Positions 34,256 through 44,685 of a DNA stretch of 64,000 nt are shown piece after piece. The notes below the pieces were generated by a model. The model ran no database searches. It had not been told where the DNA came from and saw only the letters and a program-made list of their open reading frames with translations. The DNA is taken from positions 1 through 64,000 of the forward strand of contig DASVWI010000022.1 of NCBI GenBank assembly GCA_036389675.1, in the 5' to 3' direction. Positions within the stretch are counted from its first letter, which is position 1, and each line of letters starts with the position of its first letter. The stretch comes from DASQYE01 sp036389675. Lineage in GTDB: Bacteria > Acidobacteriota > Blastocatellia > Pyrinomonadales > Pyrinomonadaceae. A program made the translations under genes and the position numbers.

Positions 34256-37000
34256 TTAAGGCTTCGCCGTCTTCCCTTCCATCGCCTCGTGCATGATGTG
34301 CTGAAGGGCGAAGGCGTTCGGCAACCCGAGAAGACTGGTCGGGCTCAGACCGAAGGGGCCGCCCTCCGTGTTTGAAGCAAGCACGATCCGGTCGCCGGAA
34401 GCGTAGGCATAGGCGAGGGTCGGCGGCGCGTTAGCGCCCATCGCGCGGATGGCCTGCTGCTGATCCGCGGGCAGGCTCTGGGATTTAGCCATGCGCTCGG
34501 CCAGCGGCTCGATCAGGGGCGCGAGGTCATGATAAAGGAGCGCCGAGAAATTAGCATTGCCGTCGGTGGGCAACTGTGCCTTGAAGCGCGGTGAGCTCAG
34601 CAGCGTATAGCCCGACTCACGATAGCTCAAGGCGCGATCAACCAGCGCGCGGCTCGGCGCGGCCACGAGGTAGCCGTCTGCGTAAGCGTAGTGAACCTCC
34701 AGCCCGAAGTCCACCGATTTGAGCGCGTAGAAGGTGCGCCCGCCCGATTCCGTGCGTTCCCAACGCAGACCGCCCTTGCCTTCTTTCGCGGCCCACTGGT
34801 TCAACTGCTCCACCACGCGCTCGAAGGTCTGCTGCAAGCGCGCCTGATCGTAGACCTCGAAAACCATCTTCCATGAAGGCGCGGGAAGGATAGGCCCGTC
34901 AATGGCGAAGGCGAACTCGCCGCCGAGCGGAGCGGCGAAATCGTTGCGTATATTCAAGCCCTGTTTCGCCTCCATCTCCTGCAAGGTTTTCCGCAGGTCG
35001 GGCGAAGTCGTCTCGACGAATCCGAGCAGGTCGTCCACGAGCGCCGTCGGTTCCTTGACGACGAAGGCCGAGACCACGTTGGCGTTGGGCGAGACGTATT
35101 GCAGCGCCCCCATGGGGCCGGGCGCGGCGAGCCATGAGGCTATGCCGTGTTGCTGCCCTTCGGTGAAGGTCAGGCTGGCGCGACTCTGCGTCCTGCCGTC
35201 CTTCTCCCTTTGCTCGACGATGAAGTGCCTGAGGTCGAGCAGGCCCAGCTTGCGATAGCCCTCGATGCGCGCGGCCTCTTCCTGCGATTTCGCGCCATCG
35301 CTGACGGCGCGGGCGATGATCTTTTCAAGGTCGGCGGCGACGATCAGACCAGCCCCTTCCTGATACAGCTCGTTGATGCGGGTATAGAAGGGCGTGCCGA
35401 CGAAACCGTTCGTGCCCGCAGACCCGCCGGTCGCCTGAAGTCTTTGCAGTTGCTCAAGGCTCGGAGCAGCGGCGAAGAAATCGTTCTGAATCCAGATCAG
35501 TAATTCGGCGGGCGGCCCTTTAGCCTCCGTCGTCGCGGGAGCCGGAGCGGCTGTCGTGTTGGCCGGGTCGTCAATGAGACGAACCTTCGGCCCGTTTTTG
35601 GATAAGAGGTTGATCGCCTTGATCTGCTGCTCGATGTAGGGGCGGAAGCCCGCGGAGTTTTTCAGCGCGCCGAGCACAAGGATGTTGTCGGGCTCGCCCT
35701 TCTCGTTCATCTGTGCGGAGACGACGATCTCGTCGCCCAGGTATTCGCCGAACTCGCGAATCTGTCCGATCATCTGATCGAGTCTCGGCCCGCCGCGCTC
35801 TTTCGCGTGCTCGCTCTCCCACCACTGGCGGAGCGCCGGATTCTGGTTGATGCGCTCCTGCATAATCTTGTGCGACTCGCTGAGGGTCACGCTCAGGTTC
35901 GGCAGCGCGGCATAGAGCACAGTGCCTTCGGGCAGGAGGCCGAGAAAGCGCGTGGAGAAACGCAGCTCCGGCTGTGAGACCTTGCGGTCTACTTCCTGAT
36001 GAAGCTGTGCCAGCTCCGATAAGAGCTTGACGTACTTCGTGGACTGGCGACTCCAGGCTATCTCGTCCTTGATGGGCACGAGCTCAAGGCTCGCCTGCGT
36101 CGTCGTCTGATCGCCCGGATGCAGCACGCGCTCCGTCCCGGCGTGATTGACATGAACCTCGCCCTCGACGACCGAGACGCGCGAGCCCTTCGTCCCGCTG
36201 TTGACGGAGAAGATGGTTCCCGTCACGGAGACCAGAGAGTCAGGCGTGGAGACATAGAGATGACGCTCGCGCTGCTTGGCGGCCTGCACGATCACGTTCC
36301 CGCGATCAAGGTGGACGGTCACGCCGTCAGAGTTTTCAGAGACGTAGAACTCCGAGCGCTCTTTGGTCTCGATGAGCGAGCCGTCCTCAAGTCGCAGCAC
36401 GGCGTAAGCGTCTTTGGCCGTGCGTATCTTCTCGCCGCGCGCCAGTTCTTCGCCGACCTTGAGAGCGCGGCTCTGCGTGTCCGAGACTCTAAAGACATCG
36501 CCGTTCACCTCTAAGAGGGTGACGCGCGCCGCGCCCGTATTGGAGTAACGCTGGAAGATTGTGAAAGCACCGAGGGCGAACCCGACCACCAGGACGGCGG
36601 CCACGGCCCAGCGCCACGTGCCTTGCGACGAGATCACAGCGGGGGTGTCTTGACCGCTCGCGGCGAACGTGTCCGGCGCGGGGCGCTTCGTGCGCGCCTG
36701 CTTTAAGGCTTTGCGGCAGGGGATGCACTCGTGCGTGTGGTCTTCCAGCAGTAAAGAGCGCGCCGGTGACAACTGGCCGCGCAGGTAAGCCGGGATGAGC
36801 GTCTGGAAATCGGCGCATCCTTCGATCAGTTCGGCCTGCGCGTCTTCGACCTGACCGGCAAGCGCGACACTCGTGCGCTCCGCCGAAAGGCGCGACCAGA
36901 CACGCTCCGCCGCTTGATCGACGATGGCCGAATCGATCTCCTCGTTTCGTATCGCTTCGGTCACTCTATCCAGAACAGTGTCAGTCTCATTATGCTTCAT
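34256..37000 (-). CDS. Fusion of anti-sigma zinc finger, FecR domain and large DUF3352-like region
   Basis: 914 aa. Residues about 55-105 hold a putative zinc-finger anti-sigma motif ('LLLEDHTHECIPCRKAL', H-x3-C-x2-C). A membrane helix lies at about 131-150. A FecR-type domain follows (about 160-310: 'LKVGEELARGEKIRTAKDAY', 'SVTGTIFSVNSGTKGSRVSV'). The remaining 600 residues begin 'LLPEGTVLYAALPNLSVTL' and resemble the DUF3352-like protein at 16857. Its start overlaps the ECF sigma gene by 11 bp. It is far longer than ordinary anti-sigma/FecR proteins, suggesting a one-protein surface sensor that releases the sigma factor. Confidence 0.82.
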   Translation of the reverse strand: MKHNETDTVLDRVTEAIRNEEIDSAIVDQAAERVWSRLSAERTSVALAGQVEDAQAELIEGCADFQTLIPAYLRGQLSPARSLLLEDHTHECIPCRKALKQARTKRPAPDTFAASGQDTPAVISSQGTWRWAVAAVLVVGFALGAFTIFQRYSNTGAARVTLLEVNGDVFRVSDTQSRALKVGEELARGEKIRTAKDAYAVLRLEDGSLIETKERSEFYVSENSDGVTVHLDRGNVIVQAAKQRERHLYVSTPDSLVSVTGTIFSVNSGTKGSRVSVVEGEVHVNHAGTERVLHPGDQTTTQASLELVPIKDEIAWSRQSTKYVKLLSELAQLHQEVDRKVSQPELRFSTRFLGLLPEGTVLYAALPNLSVTLSESHKIMQERINQNPALRQWWESEHAKERGGPRLDQMIGQIREFGEYLGDEIVVSAQMNEKGEPDNILVLGALKNSAGFRPYIEQQIKAINLLSKNGPKVRLIDDPANTTAAPAPATTEAKGPPAELLIWIQNDFFAAAPSLEQLQRLQATGGSAGTNGFVGTPFYTRINELYQEGAGLIVAADLEKIIARAVSDGAKSQEEAARIEGYRKLGLLDLRHFIVEQREKDGRTQSRASLTFTEGQQHGIASWLAAPGPMGALQYVSPNANVVSAFVVKEPTALVDDLLGFVETTSPDLRKTLQEMEAKQGLNIRNDFAAPLGGEFAFAIDGPILPAPSWKMVFEVYDQARLQQTFERVVEQLNQWAAKEGKGGLRWERTESGGRTFYALKSVDFGLEVHYAYADGYLVAAPSRALVDRALSYRESGYTLLSSPRFKAQLPTDGNANFSALLYHDLAPLIEPLAERMAKSQSLPADQQQAIRAMGANAPPTLAYAYASGDRIVLASNTEGGPFGLSPTSLLGLPNAFALQHIMHEAMEGKTAKP

Positions 37001-37544
37001 GATGTTTCTCCAAATACTGGCCGATCTCTTTGCGCAGGCGTGCGCGCGAGCGATGCAGGATCACGGCGACGACCATCTGCGACGTGCCGAGCATCTCGGC
37101 TATCTCGCGATTGTCGTAGCCCTCGAAATAACGTAGCGCGAAGAATTCCGCCGCCTTTGGCCCGAGCCGTGTGACCGCCTGCCGTATCAGGAGGCGCAGC
37201 TCTCTATCGGCATGCCTTGCTTCCGGGCCTGAATCACTGCTGGCGAGCATCTCCGGCTCAATCTCTTCGAGAGTGAGCGAGGTGCGACGGCTGCGCAGGA
37301 GGTCTAACGAGGCGTTGACGGCAGCGCGCACAAGATAGGCCGCAGGGCTCGGCGCGAAATCGTATCCCTGCTTGCGCCGCATGAGGCGAAGAAAGACGGT
37401 TTGCAGCACGTCCTCTGCGTCCGAGGCGCTACCCGTCACCCTGTATGCGGTGCGGTAAATTTGTTCGTTATGCTGGCGAAACAGGCTCTCCAACTCGTCC
37501 GGCGGATTGGGGAGCGGTCGCAAATGCGCGGCTGTGGCTGGCAC
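36990..37544 (-). CDS. ECF-type RNA polymerase sigma factor
   Basis: 184 aa. Region 2 ('ESLFRQHNEQIYRTAYRVTG', 'DAEDVLQTVFLRLMR') and region 4 ('LGPKAAEFFALRYFEGYDNR', 'EIAEMLGTSQMVVAVILHRS') are clear. The GTG at 37544 is preceded at ideal distance by AAGGAGG; a GTG 15 bp earlier contains that Shine-Dalgarno and is less likely. It overlaps the gene of its presumed membrane regulator. Target promoters are not identifiable from this window. Confidence 0.92.
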   Translation of the reverse strand: MPATAAHLRPLPNPPDELESLFRQHNEQIYRTAYRVTGSASDAEDVLQTVFLRLMRRKQGYDFAPSPAAYLVRAAVNASLDLLRSRRTSLTLEEIEPEMLASSDSGPEARHADRELRLLIRQAVTRLGPKAAEFFALRYFEGYDNREIAEMLGTSQMVVAVILHRSRARLRKEIGQYLEKHHEA

Positions 37545-37590
37545 GTTATCCTCCTTCACGGCGGTCTCTACCTTTATTAACGTTCGCCAC

Positions 37591-37621
37591 GGGAAATTAT
37601 TAACACCTGCGGGAAATTATT
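37591..37621. repeat. Direct repeat upstream of the ECF sigma gene
   Basis: GGGAAATTATT occurs at 37591-37601 and exactly again at 37611-37621, 20 bp apart (about two helical turns), about 50-75 bp upstream of the sigma start in an AT-rich block. This spacing suits two copies of a regulator on one face of the DNA. Confidence 0.6.
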
Positions 37622-37783
37622 TTTTTTCAGCTCAAATATTTTCGCCCGTTCCGGCGCTCATCTGTCTTTCGGCCAACCAAATATATCAGGTTAGCCGCGG
37701 GTCGTCCGAGGCGGCCTCAAAACAGCGGCGCGCAGCGTCGTTTTGACCCTCGAAGATTCTTCACGACGAGCCGATATATTTCA

Positions 37784-37812
37784 TTGACCTTAACTGTTTA
37801 GGCGCATAGAAT
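37784..37812 (+). promoter_or_regulatory. Promoter with overlapping dyad for the GntR-type gene
   Basis: TTGACC (37784-37789), 17-bp spacer, TAGAAT (37807-37812). A dyad GGCGC...GCGCC (37801-37805 with 37815-37819) straddles the -10, a natural place for an autoregulatory operator. Confidence 0.65.
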
Positions 37813-37837
37813 ACGCGCCCAAAGGAGGGACACTTCC

Positions 37838-38182
37838 GTGAGCAAACTCAAAGTCCGCGTCAACAGGAAGGGGCCTGAGTCATTGACCAGGCAGATCACC
37901 AATCAACTCACAGGATTGATCAATACAGGGGTGCTCGCCGCCGGTGAGATGCTGCCGAGCGAACGCACGCTGGCGGAGTCACTCGGGGTCGCGCGCAACG
38001 TCGTACGCCGCAGTTATGATTACCTGATGTCAGGCGAGCTGGTCGAGGGACAGGGTCGTCGCGGTCGGCGCGTGCGCGGTAGCAGTGCGGGCGGCAAGGG
38101 GTCTAAGAAAAGCTCTTCCGCCAAAGGCAGCAGGAAATCAGGGAAAGGCGCTTCCAAAGGCAAGGCCACAAAGGGCAGATAA
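37838..38182 (+). CDS. GntR-type winged-helix regulator with Lys/Ser/Gly-rich histone-like tail
   Basis: 114 aa. Residues about 8-78 form a GntR winged helix ('LTRQITNQLTGLINTGVLAA', 'LPSERTLAESLGVARNVVRR'). No effector domain follows; instead residues 80-114 are a basic low-complexity tail ('SAGGKGSKKSSSAKGSRKSG') like histone H1 or bacterial KS-rich nucleoid proteins. AAGGAGG precedes the GTG start. It may be a nucleoid-associated or local repressor protein. Monocistronic. Confidence 0.82.
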   Translation: MSKLKVRVNRKGPESLTRQITNQLTGLINTGVLAAGEMLPSERTLAESLGVARNVVRRSYDYLMSGELVEGQGRRGRRVRGSSAGGKGSKKSSSAKGSRKSGKGASKGKATKGR

Positions 38183-38277
38183 AACAGACTGCCGCTCATA
38201 CGCTCGTCTGATCTTCACACGCGAACATTCGACGAGCACCTCGCGCGAAAACAAGCATCCCGTATCCGAATGCCGAA

Positions 38278-38328
38278 GGACGCCTGAACAGGCTTCTCAT
38301 CATCCAGGAGAACACTGTTCAGGCGTCC
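38278..38328 (+). terminator. Perfect 14-bp hairpin in front of ettA
   Basis: GGACGCCTGAACAG (38278-38291) pairs exactly with CTGTTCAGGCGTCC (38315-38328), 23-nt loop. It follows the GntR-type gene by 95 bp and precedes the ettA start by 112 bp. No U-run is present, so termination would be Rho-assisted, or the stem may be a leader element of ettA. Confidence 0.55.
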
Positions 38329-38440
38329 TGTGGCCTCCCCCCGGTTGTCAACCATCTCACGCGGCTGTATGCTTCTGTGTTTCTATCCGGGCACGAGATT
38401 CCGCCGATTATCATCCGAGGAGGCTTTAGTTCAAAAACGA

Positions 38441-40126
<1,686 letters not shown>

Positions 40127-40265
40127 AGTTTTGTGATAGGGTTCATCTATTCGATTGAAGCGCGCAGCCTCATCGGCAAGCCTTCTATCGCGACTCAGCC
40201 TCGGCCACACACTTTTGCCCTCTCTTCTTCGACGAGAGAAAGATTCACGGAGATATATTTCAGAC

Positions 40266-40616
40266 ATGAGCGAGAAGAACGATTTTTTCGATGACATTAT
40301 CGGCGACGAGCCGGACGCGGGCGAATTTGAACTGATGTCCGACGAGATGGAAATGGACGAAGAAGAAGAAGACGACGACGAGCCTTTGGATATGCGAACC
40401 GTCGTGATGGCGAAAGAAGAGATGATCGCGCTTCTGGGTTTGAAGACCTCGCCAAAGGGCGGGCTCATCGTCCGCGTTGACCCGCGCGAGAATCGACCGG
40501 CGGCGCAGACCTACGACGATCCGGCGGCGGCCAGCCTCTGGTTCAACCGCAGCCTCTCGTCCAGCCGTCGCAACGGCTGGGAAGTGATCTACGACGGCGA
40601 GCCCCTCTTCGGCTGA
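40266..40616 (+). CDS. Small acidic hypothetical protein
   Basis: 116 aa from ATG 40266 (GGAG 14 bp upstream). The first 45 residues are strongly acidic, including 'MEMDEEEEDDDEPLDMR'. The second half is ordinary and looks folded ('LIVRVDPRENRPAAQTYDDP', 'WFNRSLSSSRRNGWEVIYDG'). No family recognised. It lies 139 bp after ettA and ends before a good terminator, so it may share the ettA transcript. Confidence 0.7.
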   Translation: MSEKNDFFDDIIGDEPDAGEFELMSDEMEMDEEEEDDDEPLDMRTVVMAKEEMIALLGLKTSPKGGLIVRVDPRENRPAAQTYDDPAAASLWFNRSLSSSRRNGWEVIYDGEPLFG

Positions 40617-40701
40617 CCACGTATTATCATCCTCTCGTGCCCGAGCATGGCTCATACGGCCTCCGTCCCGTTCGAGCCCGCCAACCCTTACACTTCATCA
40701 G

Positions 40702-40741
40702 GTAGACCGTTTGTACGACGCGTGCAGCCGGTCTACTTTTT
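40702..40741 (+). terminator. Intrinsic terminator
   Basis: GTAGACCG (40702-40709) pairs perfectly with CGGTCTAC (40729-40736), followed by TTTTT (40737-40741). Confidence 0.82.
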
Positions 40742-40802
40742 GTTGGAGTAGGTTCGGTATAACATCTGTGCTGAAAGTGGATTCCGACATCGCTGGTCTG
40801 TA

Positions 40803-42341
40803 ATGACAGAATCTAAACAGGTAGAGACGACCGGTCTGCTTGCCGCATGGCGTTGGTGGCTTCCAGTCGCCTTGCTGACGCTGGTGCTGGCCCTTCTGTT
40901 TATAGACCCGTTCGCGGGCGATTGGGACGCGCTCGACTACACTGTGCTCGCCATCCGTGGCGAGCCGTCTTCGATGATCTTAGGGCGCATGCTGTTCATC
41001 TTCGCCAACCACGCGATGTGGCGTGTGGCGCACGGCCTCTTCGGCTTACAGCCCGAGCATGCTTACCTTTTGTTCCAGTACGCGGTCATCATTCAGAGCC
41101 CGCTCGCGACCGTCGCATGGTGGACGCTTGCGCGTGACGTGACGGCTTCCGTCCGGGCCGCAACCGTCGCGGCGCTGCTGCTGGCGCTCTCACCTTTCTA
41201 TATCATTTACAGCGGGCAGGCGATGACGGAGATTCCGTCGCTACTGTTGCTGGCGCTGTCGCTCATCATACACCTGCGCGGCTTGCGCTCGCGCAATACG
41301 CTGATGGTGCTGGCGGGCGCGGCGCTTCTGGGTCTGGGGGTGAACGTGCGCGAAGGCGTTGCGCTCTACGGGCCTTGGCTGGTCTTCGCGCCGCTCGCCT
41401 GCGGGTGGAGATTCGGAAGGCGCGAGATTGCGACGACCTTCAGCGCCTGTCTGATCTTTACGCTCTGCGCCTTTGGCCCGTTCGCGCTCTGGTGGTTGAT
41501 GGACATAGACAATTACCGCAAGTCATGGCACGGCTGGGTCGAGCTGACGCGGCAGGAGTCGGCGCGTCATCCCGTCACGATCTCCAACATGAGACGCCTG
41601 CTTCACTACTTCTTCATCGCCGCGCCCCTCGCCCTCATCAGCTTTCCCGTCGCGGCTTTCAAAGAGTGGCGCGAGCGCGGGTTGACGCCTCTCTTCCTGC
41701 TCGCCCTTATTGGGCTGCTCGCGAACCTCTCGCTGATTATTCACTACAGCGTCGTGCTCAATGGCCGTTATCTGCTGACGGGAGCGCCCGCGATAGCCCC
41801 TCTCGCCGCCGACTATTTCATGCGTGCGGAGGCTTTGAAGTATAAGAGCGTGCGGCGCGCTTTTGTGATCGTGCTGCTGGGCGTCCTTTTCACGGCGACC
41901 ATATTTGCGCTTTACTCATGGCCCGCCGGCAGCGGTTATATACGGCAACGCGCGATGGCGAAAGATTACGGCGCGCAACTCTCGCTTGTGCCGACGGACG
42001 CCGTGATGATCTCCGGCAGCCAGACCGTCGCCGTCACCTACTGGCGCGGGCTCGGGGCGGGGCGCTGGGATGTGATCGGCAGCGGCGGAACGTGGCCCGG
42101 CGAACAACTCCCGCAGGTGATTGAGAACTACCTGCGAGAAGGCCGCAGAGTTTTCCTGGACGCAGACCCGCGCTGGTGGGCAGACACAGGCTGGCAACTT
42201 TCGGAGACGCGCATGCTCGTCCAAATCGAGCCGCGCTTCCGCTTCCGCCGCATCTCCGACACCATCTACGAGATCAGACCACTCAACGACCAGACAGCCA
42301 ACGATCACCCCGACCTGCAAAGACTGCTCCCGATAAAATAA
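40803..42341 (+). CDS. GT-C type membrane glycosyltransferase (GT39/ArnT-like)
   Basis: 512 aa with about ten membrane helices. The first external loop carries 'FAGDWDALDYTVLAIRGEPS', the acidic site expected of GT-C enzymes using polyprenyl-phosphate sugars. The helix pattern 'SPFYIIYSGQAMTEIPSLLL' is common in ArnT/PMT-like proteins. The C-terminal soluble domain (about 395-512) is extracytoplasmic. It is convergent with the four-gene glycan operon 46673-42567 and likely belongs to the same surface-glycan pathway (inference). Acceptor unknown. Confidence 0.8.
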   Translation: MTESKQVETTGLLAAWRWWLPVALLTLVLALLFIDPFAGDWDALDYTVLAIRGEPSSMILGRMLFIFANHAMWRVAHGLFGLQPEHAYLLFQYAVIIQSPLATVAWWTLARDVTASVRAATVAALLLALSPFYIIYSGQAMTEIPSLLLLALSLIIHLRGLRSRNTLMVLAGAALLGLGVNVREGVALYGPWLVFAPLACGWRFGRREIATTFSACLIFTLCAFGPFALWWLMDIDNYRKSWHGWVELTRQESARHPVTISNMRRLLHYFFIAAPLALISFPVAAFKEWRERGLTPLFLLALIGLLANLSLIIHYSVVLNGRYLLTGAPAIAPLAADYFMRAEALKYKSVRRAFVIVLLGVLFTATIFALYSWPAGSGYIRQRAMAKDYGAQLSLVPTDAVMISGSQTVAVTYWRGLGAGRWDVIGSGGTWPGEQLPQVIENYLREGRRVFLDADPRWWADTGWQLSETRMLVQIEPRFRFRRISDTIYEIRPLNDQTANDHPDLQRLLPIK

Positions 42342-42576
42342 GGGATGAGGGATGAAAGGAATGGTGCTGGAAGATTTTCCGCTCCGTAGCAGCGCGCATG
42401 TCTATAGCTTCAGAACAGTATTTGATGAAGAAGCTCCGTCAGACGCGGCATGTGAAGATGTCTCTCCTGACTGAGCTTTCAACCAGTATGGATAGCCCGC
42501 ATAACTATCGACATCGAGTCCTTGCGGAGCTTCAATCAGCTTCCGACACGCTTGAATGCTTCTCCTTCATCCTTGC
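42341..42576. repeat. Heptad-array inverted element, AAGGATG type, diverged copy with long centre
   Basis: Left: AGGGATG, AGGGATG, then AAAGGAATGG (42341-42364), starting at the last base of the preceding stop codon. Right: CTTCATCCTTGCTTTT (42565-42580 region). The centre of about 190 bp has no convincing gene; a 36-codon frame there ends early. The minus-strand GT2 gene takes its stop codon from the right edge. Confidence 0.65.
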
Positions 42577-43298
42577 TTTTCCAGCGCAACGCGTGTGAGG
42601 GTGGCGAGGATTCTCGTACCGGCGCGGAGTGTGCCGCTCAGTGTGCCGGAAACTTTGGATTCGCCGCCCGCGCGACAGCGATGGTCAACGGGTAGCTCAA
42701 GGATACGCAACCGCGCGCGCGCGGCGCGCATCTGCATCTCAAGATTCCAGCCATAGGTCTCCTCGCGCATGCCAAGGCTCTCTAAGGAGTCGCGGCGAAT
42801 GGCGCGAAAGGGGCACATGTCGGTGTAGCTGACCCCGTAGATCATTCTCAGCAGGAATCCGGCGATGCGCCCGGCAAAGACCTGTTGAAAATTCATGCTG
42901 CCGGGCTCGCGCTTCCCGCGCGTGCGCGAGCCGATGACGAAGTCCTGTTCTCCGGCGAGGATGGGCTCGACCAGTCTTGCCATCAGCTCGGGGCAATCGC
43001 TGCCGTCGCCGTCAAGGAATACGACCACTTCGCAACCGGGCGCGACCGCCCGCGCGCCCGCGCGGCACGCGCGACCGTACCCCCGGCGCGGCTCAGAGAC
43101 GACACGCGCTCCCGCGGAGAGAGCGCGCGCCGCCGTCTCGTCGTCGCTGCCGTTGTCAACCACTATCACCTCGCCAGCTATCTCGCTCGGGATGGAGCGG
43201 ACGACTTCGGCGATGCACGCTTCTTCGTTGAGGGCAGGGATCACGACCGAGACGCTGCCGCGAACCGACGCCCTGTCTTCGCTCGATTGAGCTTTCAT
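42567..43298 (-). CDS. Family 2 glycosyltransferase, dolichyl/polyprenyl-phosphate mannose synthase-like
   Basis: 243 aa GT-A fold enzyme without a membrane segment. 'VSVVIPALNEEACIAEVVRS', 'VIVVDNGSDDETAARAL' and the DXD-like 'VVFLDGDGSDCPELM' are diagnostic; 'QQVFAGRIAGFLLRMIYG' precedes the acceptor region. It probably makes the lipid-linked sugar used by the GT-C enzymes nearby. It starts 1 bp after the preceding gene ends. The last codons, AAG CAA GGA TGA, are the edge of the repeat element. Confidence 0.88.
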   Translation of the reverse strand: MKAQSSEDRASVRGSVSVVIPALNEEACIAEVVRSIPSEIAGEVIVVDNGSDDETAARALSAGARVVSEPRRGYGRACRAGARAVAPGCEVVVFLDGDGSDCPELMARLVEPILAGEQDFVIGSRTRGKREPGSMNFQQVFAGRIAGFLLRMIYGVSYTDMCPFRAIRRDSLESLGMREETYGWNLEMQMRAARARLRILELPVDHRCRAGGESKVSGTLSGTLRAGTRILATLTRVALEKQG

Positions 43299-43299
43299 A

Positions 43300-44685
43300 T
43301 CAGACCTTCAATACTCCGGCATGAATGGCACGCGTGCCCGTTTGGCTCTTCCCTGCCCCGGCGTGTTTACGCCACAGCGAGAGCGCAGAGAGGAGCGCGA
43401 AAGGCGTATACAGAAAAGCGTTGACGACGAGGGTTTGATTCGGCGTCTCTCCGAACCAGAACAGGTAAAGCACAAAGGCGCTCGCGGTCAAAGCGAAGAC
43501 GGGGGCATAGGGCACAAAGCATAGAAAGGGGATGAGCCATGCGAAGTACCACTCGTAGCGCGGCGAGAGCAGAAGGGTAAAGGCCGAAGCCAAAACGAAC
43601 GCGCTCGTTATGTAGACGCTCTCGGAGTCCTCCCGCCTGAATAAAACCCACCAACTGATGCCCGCCAGAACCAACGCCGCGAAGGTCATGTAGGCAGCGC
43701 TCGGCACATACGATTCTCCAAGGAGGCGTCGCAACACGTTCAGTATAAAAAACCTGCTGCCGCTATGCAGGCCCTCCTCCTCCGTATATCCCGGCAGGTA
43801 TCCGAAGACCTCGCCCAGTCCCACGCTCAAATAAGGCAGGTACGCCAACACGATGGTGAGAGCGAAGGCCGCGGGCATGCGCCAGCCCCAGCGCTTATAG
43901 AGCGCCGGGAAAAGAGCCAGCGGAATCAGCTTGATGAGAACGGCGCAGGCGAGCGCGACCCCGACCGCCGTTTCCCACTTGCGACGGTGCGCCAGCAAGG
44001 CCAAACACACGAAAGCGATGGCGATGGCGTCCAAGTGTCCGCTGCCCGCTATCTCCCAGACGATCAGCGGATGCCAGGCGTAGATGAGCACGCGTTGCAG
44101 CGGCAGCTTGAACGAGTGGAGCAGGCCCAACAGCGCCAGAAGCGTCAACACCTCGAAGCCGACCATCGTGGCCTTCATCCACGTCACGGATTCGCTCACG
44201 CGCGTCGTCCCAAAGTAAATCGCCTGAGCCAACGGCGGGTAGATCGTCCGCGCAAAATCACGACGATTAATCTTCGGATAGATAGTCTCGTCGCGCAGTC
44301 CCTTCAAATGCTCGTCCGCCGGGATATACCTGTAAGGATTAATGCCGGCGGCCTGCACGCGCCCGTCCCAGATGTAGCGGTAGAGGTCGTCGGAAAGAAA
44401 AGGCGGCGTGTAGATAATGCTGAGACGGAAGAGTGCGGCGAAGACTATGACGATGATTAATGTCGGTCGCGAGGTCGAGCGCGAGCGCGTGACGGCCCAC
44501 GCGGCGACGAGGTAAATCGCGGATTGGGCCAACGCCAGTCGAATGAACCAGAAAATATCATAAGAGGTTTTCCCGGTCAGACCGCGCTCGTACATCAGGC
44601 GGAGCGCGAACCCTGCGAGCAGGAGCAACAGGTTCGTCCAGCTCAGAATCCCGCTCTTGACGAGAGCCTGCCACAATCTATTCAT
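43300..44685 (-). CDS. GT-C type polyprenyl-phosphate-dependent mannosyltransferase-like protein
   Basis: 461 aa, about eleven membrane helices. The loop 'SDDLYRYIWDGRVQAAGINP' (about residues 97-116) is characteristic of GT87/MptA-like mannosyltransferases, with acidic catalytic residues in SDD. 'HPLIVWEIAGSGHLDAIAIA' is also shared by this group. Its start overlaps the stop of the TIGR04282-type gene by 4 bp. Confidence 0.83.
   Translation of the reverse strand: MNRLWQALVKSGILSWTNLLLLLAGFALRLMYERGLTGKTSYDIFWFIRLALAQSAIYLVAAWAVTRSRSTSRPTLIIVIVFAALFRLSIIYTPPFLSDDLYRYIWDGRVQAAGINPYRYIPADEHLKGLRDETIYPKINRRDFARTIYPPLAQAIYFGTTRVSESVTWMKATMVGFEVLTLLALLGLLHSFKLPLQRVLIYAWHPLIVWEIAGSGHLDAIAIAFVCLALLAHRRKWETAVGVALACAVLIKLIPLALFPALYKRWGWRMPAAFALTIVLAYLPYLSVGLGEVFGYLPGYTEEEGLHSGSRFFILNVLRRLLGESYVPSAAYMTFAALVLAGISWWVLFRREDSESVYITSAFVLASAFTLLLSPRYEWYFAWLIPFLCFVPYAPVFALTASAFVLYLFWFGETPNQTLVVNAFLYTPFALLSALSLWRKHAGAGKSQTGTRAIHAGVLKV

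Noticed and set aside
42398..42598. Short frames in the centre of the long repeat copy
   Set aside because: No ribosome-binding site or coding bias; one runs into the neighbouring gene's 3' end.
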